A stretch of DNA of 44,482 nt from Usnea hakonensis (GCA_013423325.1 BLJB01000412.1:1-44482); one strand, 5' to 3'. Positions 1 through 10,513 are shown, counted from the first letter of the stretch. Numbers and translations are program-made. Notes: generated from the letters alone by a model not told the origin.

Positions 1-782
1 GCAAAAAAACGTGGGGCGGCTGCTAGTTTCGCGCTCCCGCCAGTGGTTTTGCAAAATACAGTAGAGTATGTAGGTTAAAATAGTTTCATTGGTCAATCCA
101 AGCGAGCACCGTCTAGACCCTATTCCAGACCCTGGACCTTGAGCTTGGGCGCAGTAAAAACCCCCACCGGCACTCTTGCTCTCTCTCTCTGCCATCATCT
201 CGTGTCATTCAATAGAAACACTTTCTTCTAAACCTCCTAAATAAAGTATATCGCCATACTCAATTTGAACCTACACCCTTGCACCCCCCTGACTCAGTCT
301 CAGCCTCAGCCTCAAATCATCATAAATTCCTTTCCTTCCCGTTCGCCAACCATCTCTCCTTGTCTGCCTCACTGCCAGCCTCGAGTCTGAATTTCCAGGC
401 AACCATCCAGTCTTTCACCCTTCCACGTCACCATCATCGTCTTACAACATACATGCCGTATCTACCCTTGCTACTAGCATGTATGTCGCATCATCCCTCC
501 CATTTACAGCCCACCGCAGTCACCGGGAAGGCCCGCTTGTTCCTTCCCAGCCTGCCTTGGTGGCTTGAGACTCGAGTCATTGAATAAATACCTCTCCTCT
601 TCTCGCGCAAAATATCGTGAAACAAATATTGACTCTTGTACAATCCAATGCCCCGTAGGTACTTGATCCGAATTCGGACACTCATTTTGGATCCAACCCG
701 GATTTGCAATACTCTAAATTGATTTATCTGTCCTTGTCGGAGTTTCTGGCGGAGACTCCAAAGTAGATTCGATCCTTTGAAA
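1..782. other. 5' flank and leader of the HeLo-pseudokinase gene
   Basis: No gene is supported in this stretch. It is pyrimidine-rich, with a CT run near 178-191 and long C/T-biased tracts to about 600, as is common in promoters and leaders of filamentous fungi. Short reading frames here start at TTG or lie antisense to the next gene and show no family features. Confidence 0.5.
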
Positions 783-2609
783 ATGACTGACCCCGTGAGC
801 TTGACTCTGGGGATTGCCGGAGTGGTAGGAACTGTTATACAGACATACAATGCCGTCATGTCCGCTTACGATTTGTACCTTGAGGTGAAAGAGGTGCCAT
901 CCGAGTATGAGGACTTGCGTATGGGCCTTCTGCTTGAACATCAAAGACTGGAGCTGTGGGGAAGTCATGTCTTGGCAGAGTATTACGATGAACCAAGCCG
1001 GGCTCGACTGTCCCAGAAGCACATAACCACATGGAGGATGATGGAGTGGATTTTCAATAGGATCAAGGATGCCTTCATAGAGAATAATCAGATTCTGGAT
1101 GACTTTGGTCAACAAGCCGGGCTACAAGCCCAAGGCGACGTTTCAGGTACCATCGAAGAATTCTCCATGAATATGGGTCCACATGCTGAAGTCGCGCCAG
1201 TCTTCGAGTTGATTGGTCGTTTGTCACTGTCAGGGAGGACCCCAACAAAGCACGGGTTTTCGAGTTACACAAAGAGGGTGAAATTTGTTTTGACGAAGCA
1301 GAAAAAGATGAGGGACTTAGTCATGCAACTTTCCCATTGGAATAATGGCCTTGACCAGTTGACCTCGCGATTAGACCAGGATTCATCACGTCGCCGGTTG
1401 AGAACTTTCTTCTCGACCTCTGACACCACACAGCTCCGGCAATTGGAGGCAGCAGCAAATATGCTTGAGCATCGAGACATTCAAATAATGGCCGCGGCGA
1501 AGATGATTATTGAGCAAGGTTATATCAGCGAGCAGCCAGATTGTCCCCCGGAGTTGGAAATTGACCTAGCTTATTCGGAAGGACGTAATACTGAAACACC
1601 TCCACCAATTGACTACAGGCTCGAGATGGATCAGCTAAAATGGCAAGAAAAACCGTATGCGACGGATCAAACTCGAGCAATGGCTAGGTACGGGGAGGAG
1701 AGCGTCATTGTTGACTGGAGGTGCTGCCAAGATGACAGCTGGAGGCGAACACACCCCAAAGCGTTTCGACGCCGGACGGAAAATCTGACCAGGATCCTGA
1801 ACAGTGATCTCAAACCTTTAAATCTCTCAATCTTGCACTGCGTTGGCTATCTGAATCAGAGTAATAATGTGACAGGTTACGCTTTTCGGCTGCCCAAGGG
1901 CGCTCAGCCTGGCCAAAAACCGATCACGCTCTACGACCTACTGAAACGCGTAGAGCGTCCTGATCAGCGTAAAGATATCCCTGACCTGGGCGAGCGGTTT
2001 GAGCTGGCTAAAGCTCTTGTCACCACGGTATTCAACATTCACAACATTGGGTGGGTCCACAAAAACATACAGCCTAAGAATATCCTCTTCTGGCCAAAGC
2101 CGGATGGGACTTCTGAAACAGATCTCAGCAAACCATATCTAATGGGCTTCGACATCTCCAGACCCAATCAGCCGGGAGAGGTGTCGGAGAAACCGTTATC
2201 TCACTTCGAGGACGATCTCTATCGCCACCCACATTACAAGGGCATGTATGCACGCTCATTCCAGCCTTCCTTCGACATATACAGTCTCGGGGTGATCCTC
2301 TACGAAATCGGCCTGTGGCGCAACATCGCCTATCAAGGCTCGTCCAAGAGCAATCATCCGCGGAGACCATCGTTGCCCACCCACAATTCGGATCCGCAGC
2401 TCGTCGAGCGGATGGTGGAACAGGGCACCATCATGGCCATGAAGCAATACACCGGCGCGCGGTACCGCGATGCAGTTCGGTCGTGTTTGAGTAGGGATTT
2501 CGACAACCTCTGGGAGATGGGATCGGGCGACCCGCAGAGGCAGCTGCATGCTTATCTGGAACAGTTTCAGAACTTGGTTGTGGATAGATTGGCTGTTTGT
2601 AATGCATGA
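783..2609 (+). CDS. HeLo-domain protein with C-terminal protein pseudokinase domain
   Basis: Single-exon gene of 608 residues; the first ATG is at 783, just after an in-frame TTG at 777. Residues 1 to about 200 read as a HeLo (prion-inhibition and propagation) domain: a hydrophobic start (SLTLGIAGVVGTVIQTYNAV) followed by amphipathic helices. The C-terminal half keeps the protein-kinase outline: HKNIQPKNIL near residue 426 in place of the HRD loop, GFD at 455-457 where DFG is expected, and FDIYSLGVILYEIGLWR for the F helix. The catalytic Asp of HRD is Asn428 and the DFG order is lost, so catalysis is unlikely. HeLo domains are membrane-targeting death effectors in fungal incompatibility, so a cell-death executioner with a regulatory pseudokinase is the inferred role. 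The following gene converges on it. Confidence 0.85.
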   Translation: MTDPVSLTLGIAGVVGTVIQTYNAVMSAYDLYLEVKEVPSEYEDLRMGLLLEHQRLELWGSHVLAEYYDEPSRARLSQKHITTWRMMEWIFNRIKDAFIENNQILDDFGQQAGLQAQGDVSGTIEEFSMNMGPHAEVAPVFELIGRLSLSGRTPTKHGFSSYTKRVKFVLTKQKKMRDLVMQLSHWNNGLDQLTSRLDQDSSRRRLRTFFSTSDTTQLRQLEAAANMLEHRDIQIMAAAKMIIEQGYISEQPDCPPELEIDLAYSEGRNTETPPPIDYRLEMDQLKWQEKPYATDQTRAMARYGEESVIVDWRCCQDDSWRRTHPKAFRRRTENLTRILNSDLKPLNLSILHCVGYLNQSNNVTGYAFRLPKGAQPGQKPITLYDLLKRVERPDQRKDIPDLGERFELAKALVTTVFNIHNIGWVHKNIQPKNILFWPKPDGTSETDLSKPYLMGFDISRPNQPGEVSEKPLSHFEDDLYRHPHYKGMYARSFQPSFDIYSLGVILYEIGLWRNIAYQGSSKSNHPRRPSLPTHNSDPQLVERMVEQGTIMAMKQYTGARYRDAVRSCLSRDFDNLWEMGSGDPQRQLHAYLEQFQNLVVDRLAVCNA

Positions 2610-3278
2610 GTAAATGTTGGGAATGACTGAAATGACCACTACTGCTCGACGGACACCGTCAAATTCTATGTAGAATGTGGATACTTTGTACTTGAGTCAT
2701 CGAATACTGATCTACCTCGCTACTTAATATGACAAGATCCTCTACTTAAGGCGCAAAAGTAGGGCTAGGGCTTCAGTAATATTACCTCATTTTGTAGCGA
2801 GTAGTACCAGCCGACTCCATTAATCCCCGCGTCCTTATGGCTGGATCGATTCTAAGGTACCTTAGGTACTTTATGTACCATTCTTCAATCACCGGTAAAG
2901 GACGGAAGAGATATGAACGTGATGCAGGAAATGTCATCCAGAAATGAGGTGACTTACGACGCGAACCTAGCGCCGGGAAGACAGCCAGCCAATGACTTCC
3001 ATCGCTTCCGATCTCCGCAAATAGGTCCGAGAACATGTTGTGATTTGTGAGAGAGGCCTCCATTGGGAAGTTTGTTTCCTACAGTATTCATATCCAGATA
3101 TGATGACGATGACAGCATCTCTATGTATGGTTCTAATCATTGTAGCACCGTAATAGATTTATCAAGAACAGCGAACAGTTTTCGAACCAATCATCGTCGC
3201 CCCAAACCGGTGATAATGCCCTCCCAAGACGCTTAAAACCTCCTTTGACAAGCCTTCCATCCATCTATCCGCCAAGCT
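2610..3278. other. Convergent intergenic region
   Basis: This stretch separates two genes that end towards each other. A 93-codon minus-strand frame (3063 to 2782) starts with ATG but resembles no family, and part of it is low-complexity GGTAC-rich sequence around 2855-2880. I see no RNA gene or mobile element. Confidence 0.4.
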
Positions 3279-4988
3279 CTAGAGCTCCGAACGTCCAACA
3301 TTCGACTTCCAGCCCTTGAAATCCTTCAACCATTTCCTCACCGTCCTAATCTCCCACAAATGCGCCTGCTCGATGAACTGCGGCTCCGCCTCGAGATCCA
3401 GGATGCCGTAGCTATCCCAGTGATGGCCCGCGCCGGCAATCAAGTACTCGGGATGAAGGTCGGTGGAATAGCGGGCCGGAGCGTCATTCGAGTGGTAGCA
3501 GACGTCGAGCCAGACGTCGATGTTGCCGTCGATGAAGGCTAGGCGATCCGCGGAGAAATCGAAATCTCCGTAATGGTTGTAGTAGGTCAGATTGGGGGTG
3601 CTGGGTATTGAATTGAATTTTCCTTTTGGAAAAGCCCATTCACACCATTGCTGCGTGTAGTTGACCTGCAGGACGCGGGATATCAGTGAAGGTCCGGTTG
3701 CGGGTGCGACTTGATAGGCACCCTGTTCGGTGCAGGTGCTGTAAAGGTAGCTGCGCGCTGCTGAATTTGTTGGATCGGCGTAGAAAGTCTGATTCTGGGT
3801 GCCAAAGCAAGATGTACTGTCGATCGGCACACCGTTGCAGAGTGGGAGGAGTGTTTGTTTCACGTACTGGGCGTAATTGCCAAGGTTGGTCCAGGCTTCG
3901 CCATTACTGTATTTGCTGAGCACAGTGTCGACCGCTGTTATATTTTCGGGCGCATCCAGATTGGTGACATTGGAGCAGAAATGGAAGAAATCCTGAGAAC
4001 CATACGTCGAATTCCAATTGAGCTTTACGGAGAATATTCAATAGTTAGCCATGATGAACAGCTTAGTACTTATAGATGAGACTTTCATCGCTGACAGGAC
4101 GCGCGATTTTCTCACCTCTTGCCAAGTGTTCGTCGGATAATTCATCGGACCCCCAAGTGGAAAAGCAATTGTCATCGCAAAGTCTCGGTTGTCTACCAAC
4201 GTCTCAAGGCCGAAAAGTGCCTTAAACTCTTGTACCCCTTCCGCGTTATTCGTAGCGACTAGCGTGTCGAACTTATCGATGATGCTGTTGATACTTGTGA
4301 CGCAGTCTTGGGGAGCAAACTTTTGAATCGGAGCGTACCACTCAGGATAAGCAAGCACCGCATGGATTACGGCGCTACTGGCAATACCGCCATATAGCAA
4401 GTCTCCGTATTGCTTGAGAGAGAATGCAGTCTGAGCTCCTGCCAGACTTCCTCCATACAAGATCCACGGAGTACTCGGGGCCGATAAATTGCCTTCGATG
4501 CCAGGGAATGTTGCATGAGTGGCGAAGTATGCATTGTCCGCAATGGTTTGCTCGGTGGTCAGGTAGGCTAGTTGGTCTGTAGTCGAACTCTCATAAGGAA
4601 ATGATTCTCCGTAGTATCTATTCTCAAGAATGACGCCCAAGCCATTCGTTGCATTCATCAAGATCTGGATGATGCCGGTCTCCAAATTTGAGAACCTGCT
4701 CGGCCCACTCGTTTCGCCTCCTATATACAGATATACTGGACCACCAGCTTTATAGTATGTCGAGTCGAAATAGTATCGCTGGGTGAAGGTCGCATTTGTA
4801 TGCGGGGCATAACGTGGGCTATTTGGGAAATGGTCAATGGGCATATCAATTGTATGCGCTGGGTATCCCGAGGCATCCTGTCTGGGCTCAAGTGATGGCT
4901 CCGAATGTTGATAAGCAAGTAGCTGTCCTGGGGGCATTGCAGAGGTCAAGTGCAAGGACCCGAGGCCAGCCAGCAAGATTGGGAGCAT
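3279..4988 (-). CDS. Secreted serine peptidase, family S28 (prolyl carboxypeptidase / DPP II-like)
   Basis: Two exons on the minus strand: 4988-4116 and 4022-3279, giving 538 residues. The intron 4115-4023 has a GTGAG donor, a CTAAC branch site and an AAAG acceptor, and the join is in phase 0. The ATG at 4988 gives a clear signal peptide (MLPILLAGLGSLHLTSA). The frame stays open further 5' but offers only a TTG. Family S28 features are visible: YLYIGGE, ENRYYGES, the nucleophile in GGSLAGA, the acid in DGNIDVW and the histidine in GAGHHWD. Several NxT/NxS sites fit a secreted glycoprotein. Members cleave after proline, often at acid pH, in fungal nutrition. The triad is complete and the length normal, so it is probably active. 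S28 is firm; exact specificity is not readable. Confidence 0.9.
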
Positions 4989-5563
4989 CTTTGCGCAAGC
5001 AGTATGAGACAGCGAAACCAACGCGTCTATAACACATAAAAAGCCTATTATGTATTTGAAAGGGAGGTAGGAGAGCTTTTAGAGGACGCCGCAGACAATC
5101 CGGCTGGAACGTCAAGGAACGTTGAAATCACTGTTGAAGACATGTTGCGCAATTTACCATAGCACCCCATCAGGGAGCTCAAAGCGGGGCAGGTGGGGCA
5201 ATTTTTAACGGTTGTTCTTCTTCACCTACCTGATTTGAAAGGTCGCACGAGATGCATATCCGAGCGTGGGGTGCTAGACCGAAGCTTTTCACAGCCTCTT
5301 GCTTTTTAGAGCACCAGTCTGAGATGCCGTAGAGCCAATAAAACGGCGTTCACCGATTGATGGATCTAGTATGGATTCAATGCACCTGATGTACTCCGTA
5401 AAGAGCAACGAAGATGTTTCGATGTCGCAGCGCAGGCTACAGCCCGAGTTTTTGCCAAGACTTTCTTTAATAATCCCGCTAAGTCCCTTCCATCCCCGCC
5501 CTTCCACCAACCGCCAAATATAACTCCCAAACTACCGAAAAATCACCTACCTGCCCAACAAGA
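4989..5563. promoter_or_regulatory. Divergent intergenic region between the S28 peptidase and RPB8
   Basis: About 575 bases between two divergent starts, so it should carry both promoters. I see no clear TATA box. A C-rich tract close to the RPB8 start (about 5500-5563) is typical of leaders here. Small frames in it begin with TTG or overlap the peptidase in another frame. Confidence 0.4.
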
Positions 5564-6082
5564 ATGACAGACTCCAACCTCTTCTCCTCCACCTTCACCC
5601 TCACCACCATCAACGCCTCCAAATACGACCGCGTCGCCCGTCTCTCCGCCCACACCGAAAACGGCGACACCTCCCTGACCCTAGACATCAACACGGAGCT
5701 CTTCCCCTGCGCCATCGGCGACCGATTGCAGTTGCTGCTCGCGTCGACGCTGTCGCTGGATGGGAGCAAGGATGATGGGAAGGGGTGGAGGGATCTGGGG
5801 AGGGGGGAGGCGAGCGTGGCGGATGAGTGGGATTATGTGTGTCATGGGAAGGTTTATCGGTTTGAGGAGGGGGATGATGAGAATATGTGAGTCTGGGGCT
5901 GTGGTTTCTTTTTTTGAATCCCTGATGGTGGGGGGTGGGAGAGATGTGTGAGGGCTAATAAGTGGGGATGGTGCAGAAAGGTGTATGTGTCGTTTGGGGG
6001 GTTGTTGCTGTTCTTGGAGGGGCCGTACAAGAATCTTACGCCGTTGAGGATCGAGTATGTTTATCTTTGCATGAAGAAGTGA
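5564..6082 (+). CDS. RPB8: RPABC3, shared RNA polymerase I/II/III subunit (Rpb8)
   Basis: Exons 5564-5886 and 5977-6082 give 142 residues; the intron 5887-5976 has a GTGAGT donor, a GCTAATA branch region and a GTGCAG acceptor, splitting an ATA codon. The N-terminus has the Rpb8 pattern (YDRVARLSAHTE then LTLDINTELFP), the centre has WDYVCHGKVYRFEEG, and the second exon supplies the conserved C-terminus VSFGGLLLFLEG then YVYLCMKK. Rpb8 is a small OB-fold-like subunit present once in all three nuclear RNA polymerases. Length matches the family (about 145). The charged variable loop (DDGKGWRDLGRGEAS) lies where other Rpb8 proteins vary. Without splicing, the frame would stop at residue 108 and lose the C-terminal strands. 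Confidence 0.95.
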
Positions 6083-6252
6083 GATGGGTCTTCGAGGGGT
6101 TGGGAGTGAGTCAGATTGGGAGAGGCAAAAGTGCGGGCATTTAGCGAGACATAGGCTGGAGTTTGAGGATGGCTACATGGAAAGATTCCCCAATTAAAGC
6201 GCGCTGGATTTAGGGCAATAGTGAGAGTTTGATGGTTTCTATTAGCAATTGT

Positions 6253-7254
6253 CTACGTGGTTGGGAATGGAAGCCTCCTATGCAGCCTCGAAACAATCTC
6301 CATGTAATCCCTCTCATTTTCAGCAGTCAATATCCCATGACGAATGAAGAAGTCCAGGAGCACCGCGGCACAATTAGGTTTGAATTGCCCTTCTGCCAAC
6401 GCTCTCTTGACTTCGTCCACGGTCCACAAATAGAAATCCTCGACCTCGTTGTCACCAGGCTTTGGTATCACCTCTGGACCGATCTCGAGGTCAAACACAT
6501 ACTGGCATTCTGGCTGCAGCAAGCCTGCTTCACCGCCAGCTTTTGCGTCTCGGATGTGGAAGTACGATACCGTTCCGCAAGACCTGGCATTTGAGCGAAC
6601 GAGCTGTTCTGAGAAGGAGGCTTCTTCAGCACATTCCCTCACCAGACACTCGTAGGGCTTCTCCCCAGTACTGAGCCCCCCAGCAACGGTGTTGTCCAGC
6701 ATTCCGCCGTATGTCTGTTTGTTTCGCGCTCTCCGTGGGACCCAAATCTTCATGCCATGGGGCGTGTTCACATAAGCTGTCATATGGACCCCGTAGCTAT
6801 TGATGCCGAACAGGGCACTTCCCGCGCGTTCCATGCTTACAAGCGGTTTCCTGCTACTGTATGGGCCATAGATGGGGTAGAGTTCGTTCCGCCAGCCTTT
6901 CAGTAATTGAAAGATATCTCTCGCCTTGACTTTTTCCAGTGTCTCTCTTATCACATCTTCCTGGGTATGAGTGTCGGGCTTTGGCGCGGGCATAATTCGA
7001 CTTTTCTCACTATCGATTCGCCAGACGCTGATATCCCATGGTATTTTCTCCACAACAAATTGTCTTATGTATCCATAGGGACCAGAGCCTTCTTCGAGAT
7101 GGAATTCCCAGCAGGTTGAGAGGAGCCTGGTGTATTTCTCTGGATCATGCTCGTAGTACGGGAAGCTGTAAGTAATCAGCTTAGGGTACTTCAGATGATA
7201 CGGGTCAGTGAACTACTTGTCACACTCATTGACAAGGTCAAGATTAGACTTCAT
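6253..7254 (-). CDS. Nudix hydrolase with DUF4743-like N-terminal domain
   Basis: Two exons on the minus strand: a 38-nt exon 7254-7217 (MKSNLDLVNECD) and 7165-6253, 316 residues together. The intron 7216-7166 (GTAGTT donor, TTACAG acceptor) restores the family-like start VNECDNFPYYEHDP across a split AAC codon. The N-terminal domain is followed by a Nudix box, GGLSTGEKPYECLVRECAEE; the usual Gly after the EE pair is replaced (AS), as I recall for this subfamily. These proteins are often named thiamine pyrophosphokinase-related and resemble yeast YJR142W. Nudix enzymes hydrolyse nucleoside-diphosphate-linked or pyrophosphate compounds; damaged thiamine diphosphates are proposed substrates for relatives. 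The gene converges with RPB8 with only 170 bases between stops. Confidence 0.88.
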
Positions 7255-7632
7255 ATTGTATCATTAGTGTTTCCAAGATCCAGCATCCATCCTATATCCT
7301 TCGCCAATTTGCTCAGCTTGTGATCATAGCTTGCTGTTCTAGCAAAGGAAATATGTGCAGGGTTACATTTGCTGCTCAGTCCTTGCGGTGTAAAGAAAAG
7401 CCCAAGAGGATGCTCTAAAGTAAGATGATTAAATAAACAGTATATCATCTGATAAGCGCTTGCTTGGCGACGTCATTTTATCCACACACCAATTATCGTC
7501 AGCCATTATAACCTTACTTATGTACTCTAATTCTGCTAGCAGCCTTGGTCATTGGGCTTTCGTGAATTACAACATACAACAACCTTGAAACGACGAACAC
7601 TCTGCCTTCTCCGTTGCGTAAAGAATCAATCC
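7255..7632. promoter_or_regulatory. Divergent promoter region between the Nudix gene and Hikeshi
   Basis: Roughly 380 bases between divergent starts. A 65-codon minus-strand frame (7448-7251) lies here and overlaps the Nudix start; it looks random. No specific regulatory site is recognised. Confidence 0.35.
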
Positions 7633-8331
7633 ATGTCTGCAACCTCCCCATTCGGCCTCATCCTCCCTTCAAGGCCTGTCCTTACGACCCCCATCATTAT
7701 CTCTGAGACGCAGTGTACTTTCACATTTCCATCTCTTCCTGCCTTCTCACATTTGGTTGTATTCTTATTGCCCGGGACTACACTTCCGGAGGGCACATTA
7801 GCTGGCGTTTACATACAGCTTCCTGGGCCGGTAGCAGAGTTTAGACTGCTCGGTGCACTGGGAACAGAAAAGCAGAGCGCCATATTCCGAGTCAGTAGCA
7901 CTACTCCGGCTTCCTATGGAGCAAATAGCAGTCTAGATCCTTTGCAGGATGCGATGCTCGACGTGGATGCATCCTCCACGGCGATCGATGACGCTACAGC
8001 TGCTGCTACTGCAGGAGACACTACGGTAGGCATATCAATCGAGCAAGCTGCAATGATCACCCCACAGCTTGAATCCCTAGAAGCTTCAAGATCCGTAAGC
8101 TCTACGGCCATCGTCTCCGCCGGAAGTCAGCGGCAACTACCTACACCGCTGTCAACGAAGGTGTTAGCGCAACGCATCATCAAGAATGCGTTCAACTTCC
8201 TGGCCAGTTTTGCCGAGACTACCAATTCAGGGGTACAAGAAGTCGTTCCGTTGAAAGCCTTCCAAGATTGGTGGACCAAATTTGAGCGAAGAATCCAAAA
8301 TGACCCACAGTTTTTGGAAAGGGAAGAATGA
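7633..8331 (+). CDS. OPI10: Hikeshi/OPI10 family protein (Hsp70 nuclear import carrier)
   Basis: Single exon of 232 residues. The ATG at 7633 is chosen because the open frame before it starts only at a TTG and because MSATSPFGLILPSRPVL matches the start of the family. The N-terminal domain shows FTFPSLPAFSHLVVFLLPGT, LPEGTLAGVYIQLPGP and FRLLGALGTEKQSAIFRVSS in Hikeshi order. A low-complexity Ala/Thr/Ser linker (about residues 105-150) follows, then the C-terminal FQDWWTKFERRIQNDPQFL that fits the helical domain. Hikeshi carries Hsp70 into the nucleus through FG-nucleoporins during heat stress; yeast OPI10 was named for an inositol phenotype. The linker is longer than in animal Hikeshi (about 197 residues in total). 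Confidence 0.92.
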   Translation: MSATSPFGLILPSRPVLTTPIIISETQCTFTFPSLPAFSHLVVFLLPGTTLPEGTLAGVYIQLPGPVAEFRLLGALGTEKQSAIFRVSSTTPASYGANSSLDPLQDAMLDVDASSTAIDDATAAATAGDTTVGISIEQAAMITPQLESLEASRSVSSTAIVSAGSQRQLPTPLSTKVLAQRIIKNAFNFLASFAETTNSGVQEVVPLKAFQDWWTKFERRIQNDPQFLEREE

Positions 8332-9075
8332 AGCTCAAGCTGAGACTATAGCTCCACGCCAAGTGGGGCTTCAGCGCTACGCAGCATAGCCTGCACCACT
8401 TTGCATAAAGTACCACAAAGAGGACGAGAAACGGTTCCCTGTGCCGCTGTGCGACTGGGAAAAATCAAATTGGTCGTCAAACCCAACTAAGAGGGAAGAA
8501 TAATACGTGAGCAAAGCGATATTTGACAGCCATCATCCATGCAGCAAGAGCCGATATCAAGGACGCGCGATGTTCGGAGTTGATCTTCCTTACGAACGTA
8601 AAATTACAATTACACTTTTTCAACGTCTCATGCGCTCCTCTCAGACACCGATGAGACTTGAAACAGGGTCGCTTTTTTAAGTTGAAGCTGAAAAGAGATT
8701 GGCACTGAATTTCGCGTCGAAATGAGCTTCGCGAGGCTATTTTGCCCCTTTTAATTTTTGGGGCCAAGCAAAGACGATGAAACCATGGCTGACGCCATCG
8801 ATCGACAGTGAATCCTAACGCCTAACGGCTGCTTGTGGGAGGAAGGGTACGGGATGAGCTACTCTTACCGCCGGGCGCGCCGCAGGCGCATCATCGTCAT
8901 ACTCTAAGATTGGATCTTTGCTACGACTTATATGACGACTTTCCCTCACGGGTAAGCGTTTTCCGAGAATCCAGACCTCAACCTTCAAACTTACACTTGT
9001 CGCCGTTCCATATCCACATCGACGAAACCCAATCTCTCCGCTGCACTAGTGCGGAAATTTATAGAAATTAATGTA

Positions 9076-9136
9076 GTGTGTTGCTTGCAGGGATGGTGCA
9101 GTAGCCGTCAGCCACCTACCCTGGCTAGCAACACAC
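9076..9136. repeat. Inverted repeat capable of a long hairpin
   Basis: GTGTGTTGCT at 9076-9085 is perfectly complementary to AGCAACACAC at 9127-9136. Inside it CAGGG pairs with CCCTG, then GGTG with CACC, leaving a loop of about 10-13 bases. The arms lie just upstream of the TATA box of the DUF3445 gene. It could be a transcription-factor palindrome, a structured RNA or a small relic element. Confidence 0.6.
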
Positions 9137-9154
9137 GAAGGGTTTCATATTCAG

Positions 9155-9163
9155 TATAAAAAA
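9155..9163 (+). promoter_or_regulatory. TATA box of the DUF3445 gene
   Basis: TATAAAAAA starts at 9155, 77 bases before the ATG at 9232, a fitting distance for a short leader. It is the clearest TATA element in the western half of the window. Confidence 0.55.
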
Positions 9164-9231
9164 GAATCTCCTCTCTTGGAGTCTTAATCACTAGGTCTAA
9201 CAGACCTTTACATTTACAACCATTCAGCATC

Positions 9232-10513
9232 ATGCATTTGCTTGGCAGATTAATCTCAATCACCCTCAGTTACTCTCTCTTTATAGCGTTGGTTGAGCGA
9301 GCGTACACTCTCTTCCTACAACTCTATCGTACCAAAGTGCAATCAGAGTCGAAGGGCGTTTGCACAATTGCACGAGCAGTCGAACATGTTGAATCTCTTC
9401 AATCTTTCGATTATAGAGACGTGGAGCCCATCAAATACCGTCCGTTCGAGACCAAGCACCATGTCACTATAGGTATGCTGCAAAGTGTCACTACCTTCTT
9501 TATAATTTGCAGATATTGACCTTCTCACAAGGAATTAAGAAATCCGTTAGACAGGACTGGATTAGGATCGATCGCAATTATCCGCAACGGATAGCCCTGC
9601 GACAGAAAACGTTGGATGAGCATCCAGGAATAAGCATGGGGACCAGCGAGGCAGCGAACCCTGCTATTCGTGAGCTTTACGAAGAAATTGTATTAGACTT
9701 GCTACCTAAAAGGTTCCCGACGATGTTCCGAATCAAAGGCGATATGTTCCATAACATCGTGACCGGCGCTCGACATCGCATCTCGTCAGCAATGCGGGAT
9801 CATGCGAGCATGCTTCGGCACTTGGGGGAAAATGTAGAAGAGGATTTCTATTTTATGGTTCCAGACGCGGAACGTGAATTTGTGCTTCAGGGCTTCGTTG
9901 CATGTTTCCCGCAGGGCCTCTTACCTTCTTCGAAGGTAGGAATGTCCGTCAGCGAGATTCACAAACCCATACCGGGCTACGACGGACGCCTAAAGAAAGG
10001 TGTTGTTCGATGCTTCGAAAGGATGGAGCGCGGACAGTCGGTCGGACGATTGAATGTAAGTTCAGCTCAGATTTCCAACACGAGGGAGTTGAATCTAACC
10101 TGATACAGTGGTCCATCCAAGGAAACCATTCTCAGCTTTTTCTTCCATATGATGGCGCGAATGTCATCAAATCGGACGACAGTCGGTGCGCAAAGATCAA
10201 AATCGACCCTTCGGCTTCATTTCTACGCGTGGAGCATCACACTCTTACCTGCCTCCCGCGCACTGGAACCATCGTCTTCGCCGTTCGAACTTACATAACT
10301 CCATTGACTCAGATCAGAGACGAAGGATCCGGTCCGTCGCTCGCTGAAGCATGTGAGTCTATGCCGGAGAAATTCGGTGTTTACAAAGGGCGACCTGTTT
10401 GGGGCCAGGAAGTCTGTGCCTGGCTGAGGCAAAAGAACTCCATTTCTCACAAGAACGACCTCTCCGCTTCGTCGGACATCAAGTCGAAGGACTCATGTCC
10501 TTTTTCACAATGA
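9232..10513 (+). CDS. DUF3445 family protein (heme-dependent oxidative N-demethylase-like) with membrane anchor
   Basis: Three exons: 9232-9472, 9532-10055 and 10109-10513, 389 residues. Intron 1 (9473-9531) uses the acceptor CACAAG rather than the nearer TTTGCAG, because only the former stays open and gives KYRPFETKHHVTIG joined to IKKSVRQDW. Intron 2 (10056-10108) has a GTAAGT donor and a GATACAG acceptor. DUF3445 features include YRPF, the DWIRIDRNYPQR stretch, LPKRFPTMF, VSEIHKPIP and the late LRVEHHTLTCLPRTGTIVF then VRTYITPL. An N-terminal hydrophobic helix (LISITLSYSLFIALV) predicts a membrane anchor. Characterised relatives are bacterial heme-binding oxidative N-demethylases; the fungal substrate is unknown. 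Family call is strong, activity inferred. Confidence 0.85.

Larger units (their letters stand above)
8332..9231. other. Intergenic region upstream of the DUF3445 gene
   Basis: No gene is supported. Frames at 8477-8767 (minus) and 8835-9071 (plus) start at non-ATG codons and resemble nothing. The region holds a strong inverted repeat and a TATA box, listed separately. Confidence 0.45.

Noticed and set aside
777..782. Upstream TTG as the start of the HeLo-pseudokinase
   Set aside because: Nuclear genes of ascomycetes start almost always at ATG, and an ATG lies two codons later with the usual HeLo-type N-terminus.
491..1115. Minus-strand frames antisense to the HeLo-pseudokinase gene and its leader
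   Set aside because: They overlap a clear domain-bearing gene, start at unsuitable codons or lack family features.
2782..3063. 93-codon minus-strand ORF with an ATG
   Set aside because: No recognisable domain, no splice context, and partly made of GGTAC-rich low-complexity sequence; not enough to call a gene.
4888..5115. Alternative upstream start for the S28 peptidase in another frame
   Set aside because: It is out of frame with the peptidase and no plausible intron links it. The ATG at 4988 already gives a signal peptide.
9473..9512. Nearer acceptor TTTGCAG for the first DUF3445 intron
   Set aside because: It leads to a stop within a few codons; the acceptor at 9531 restores the conserved joint.
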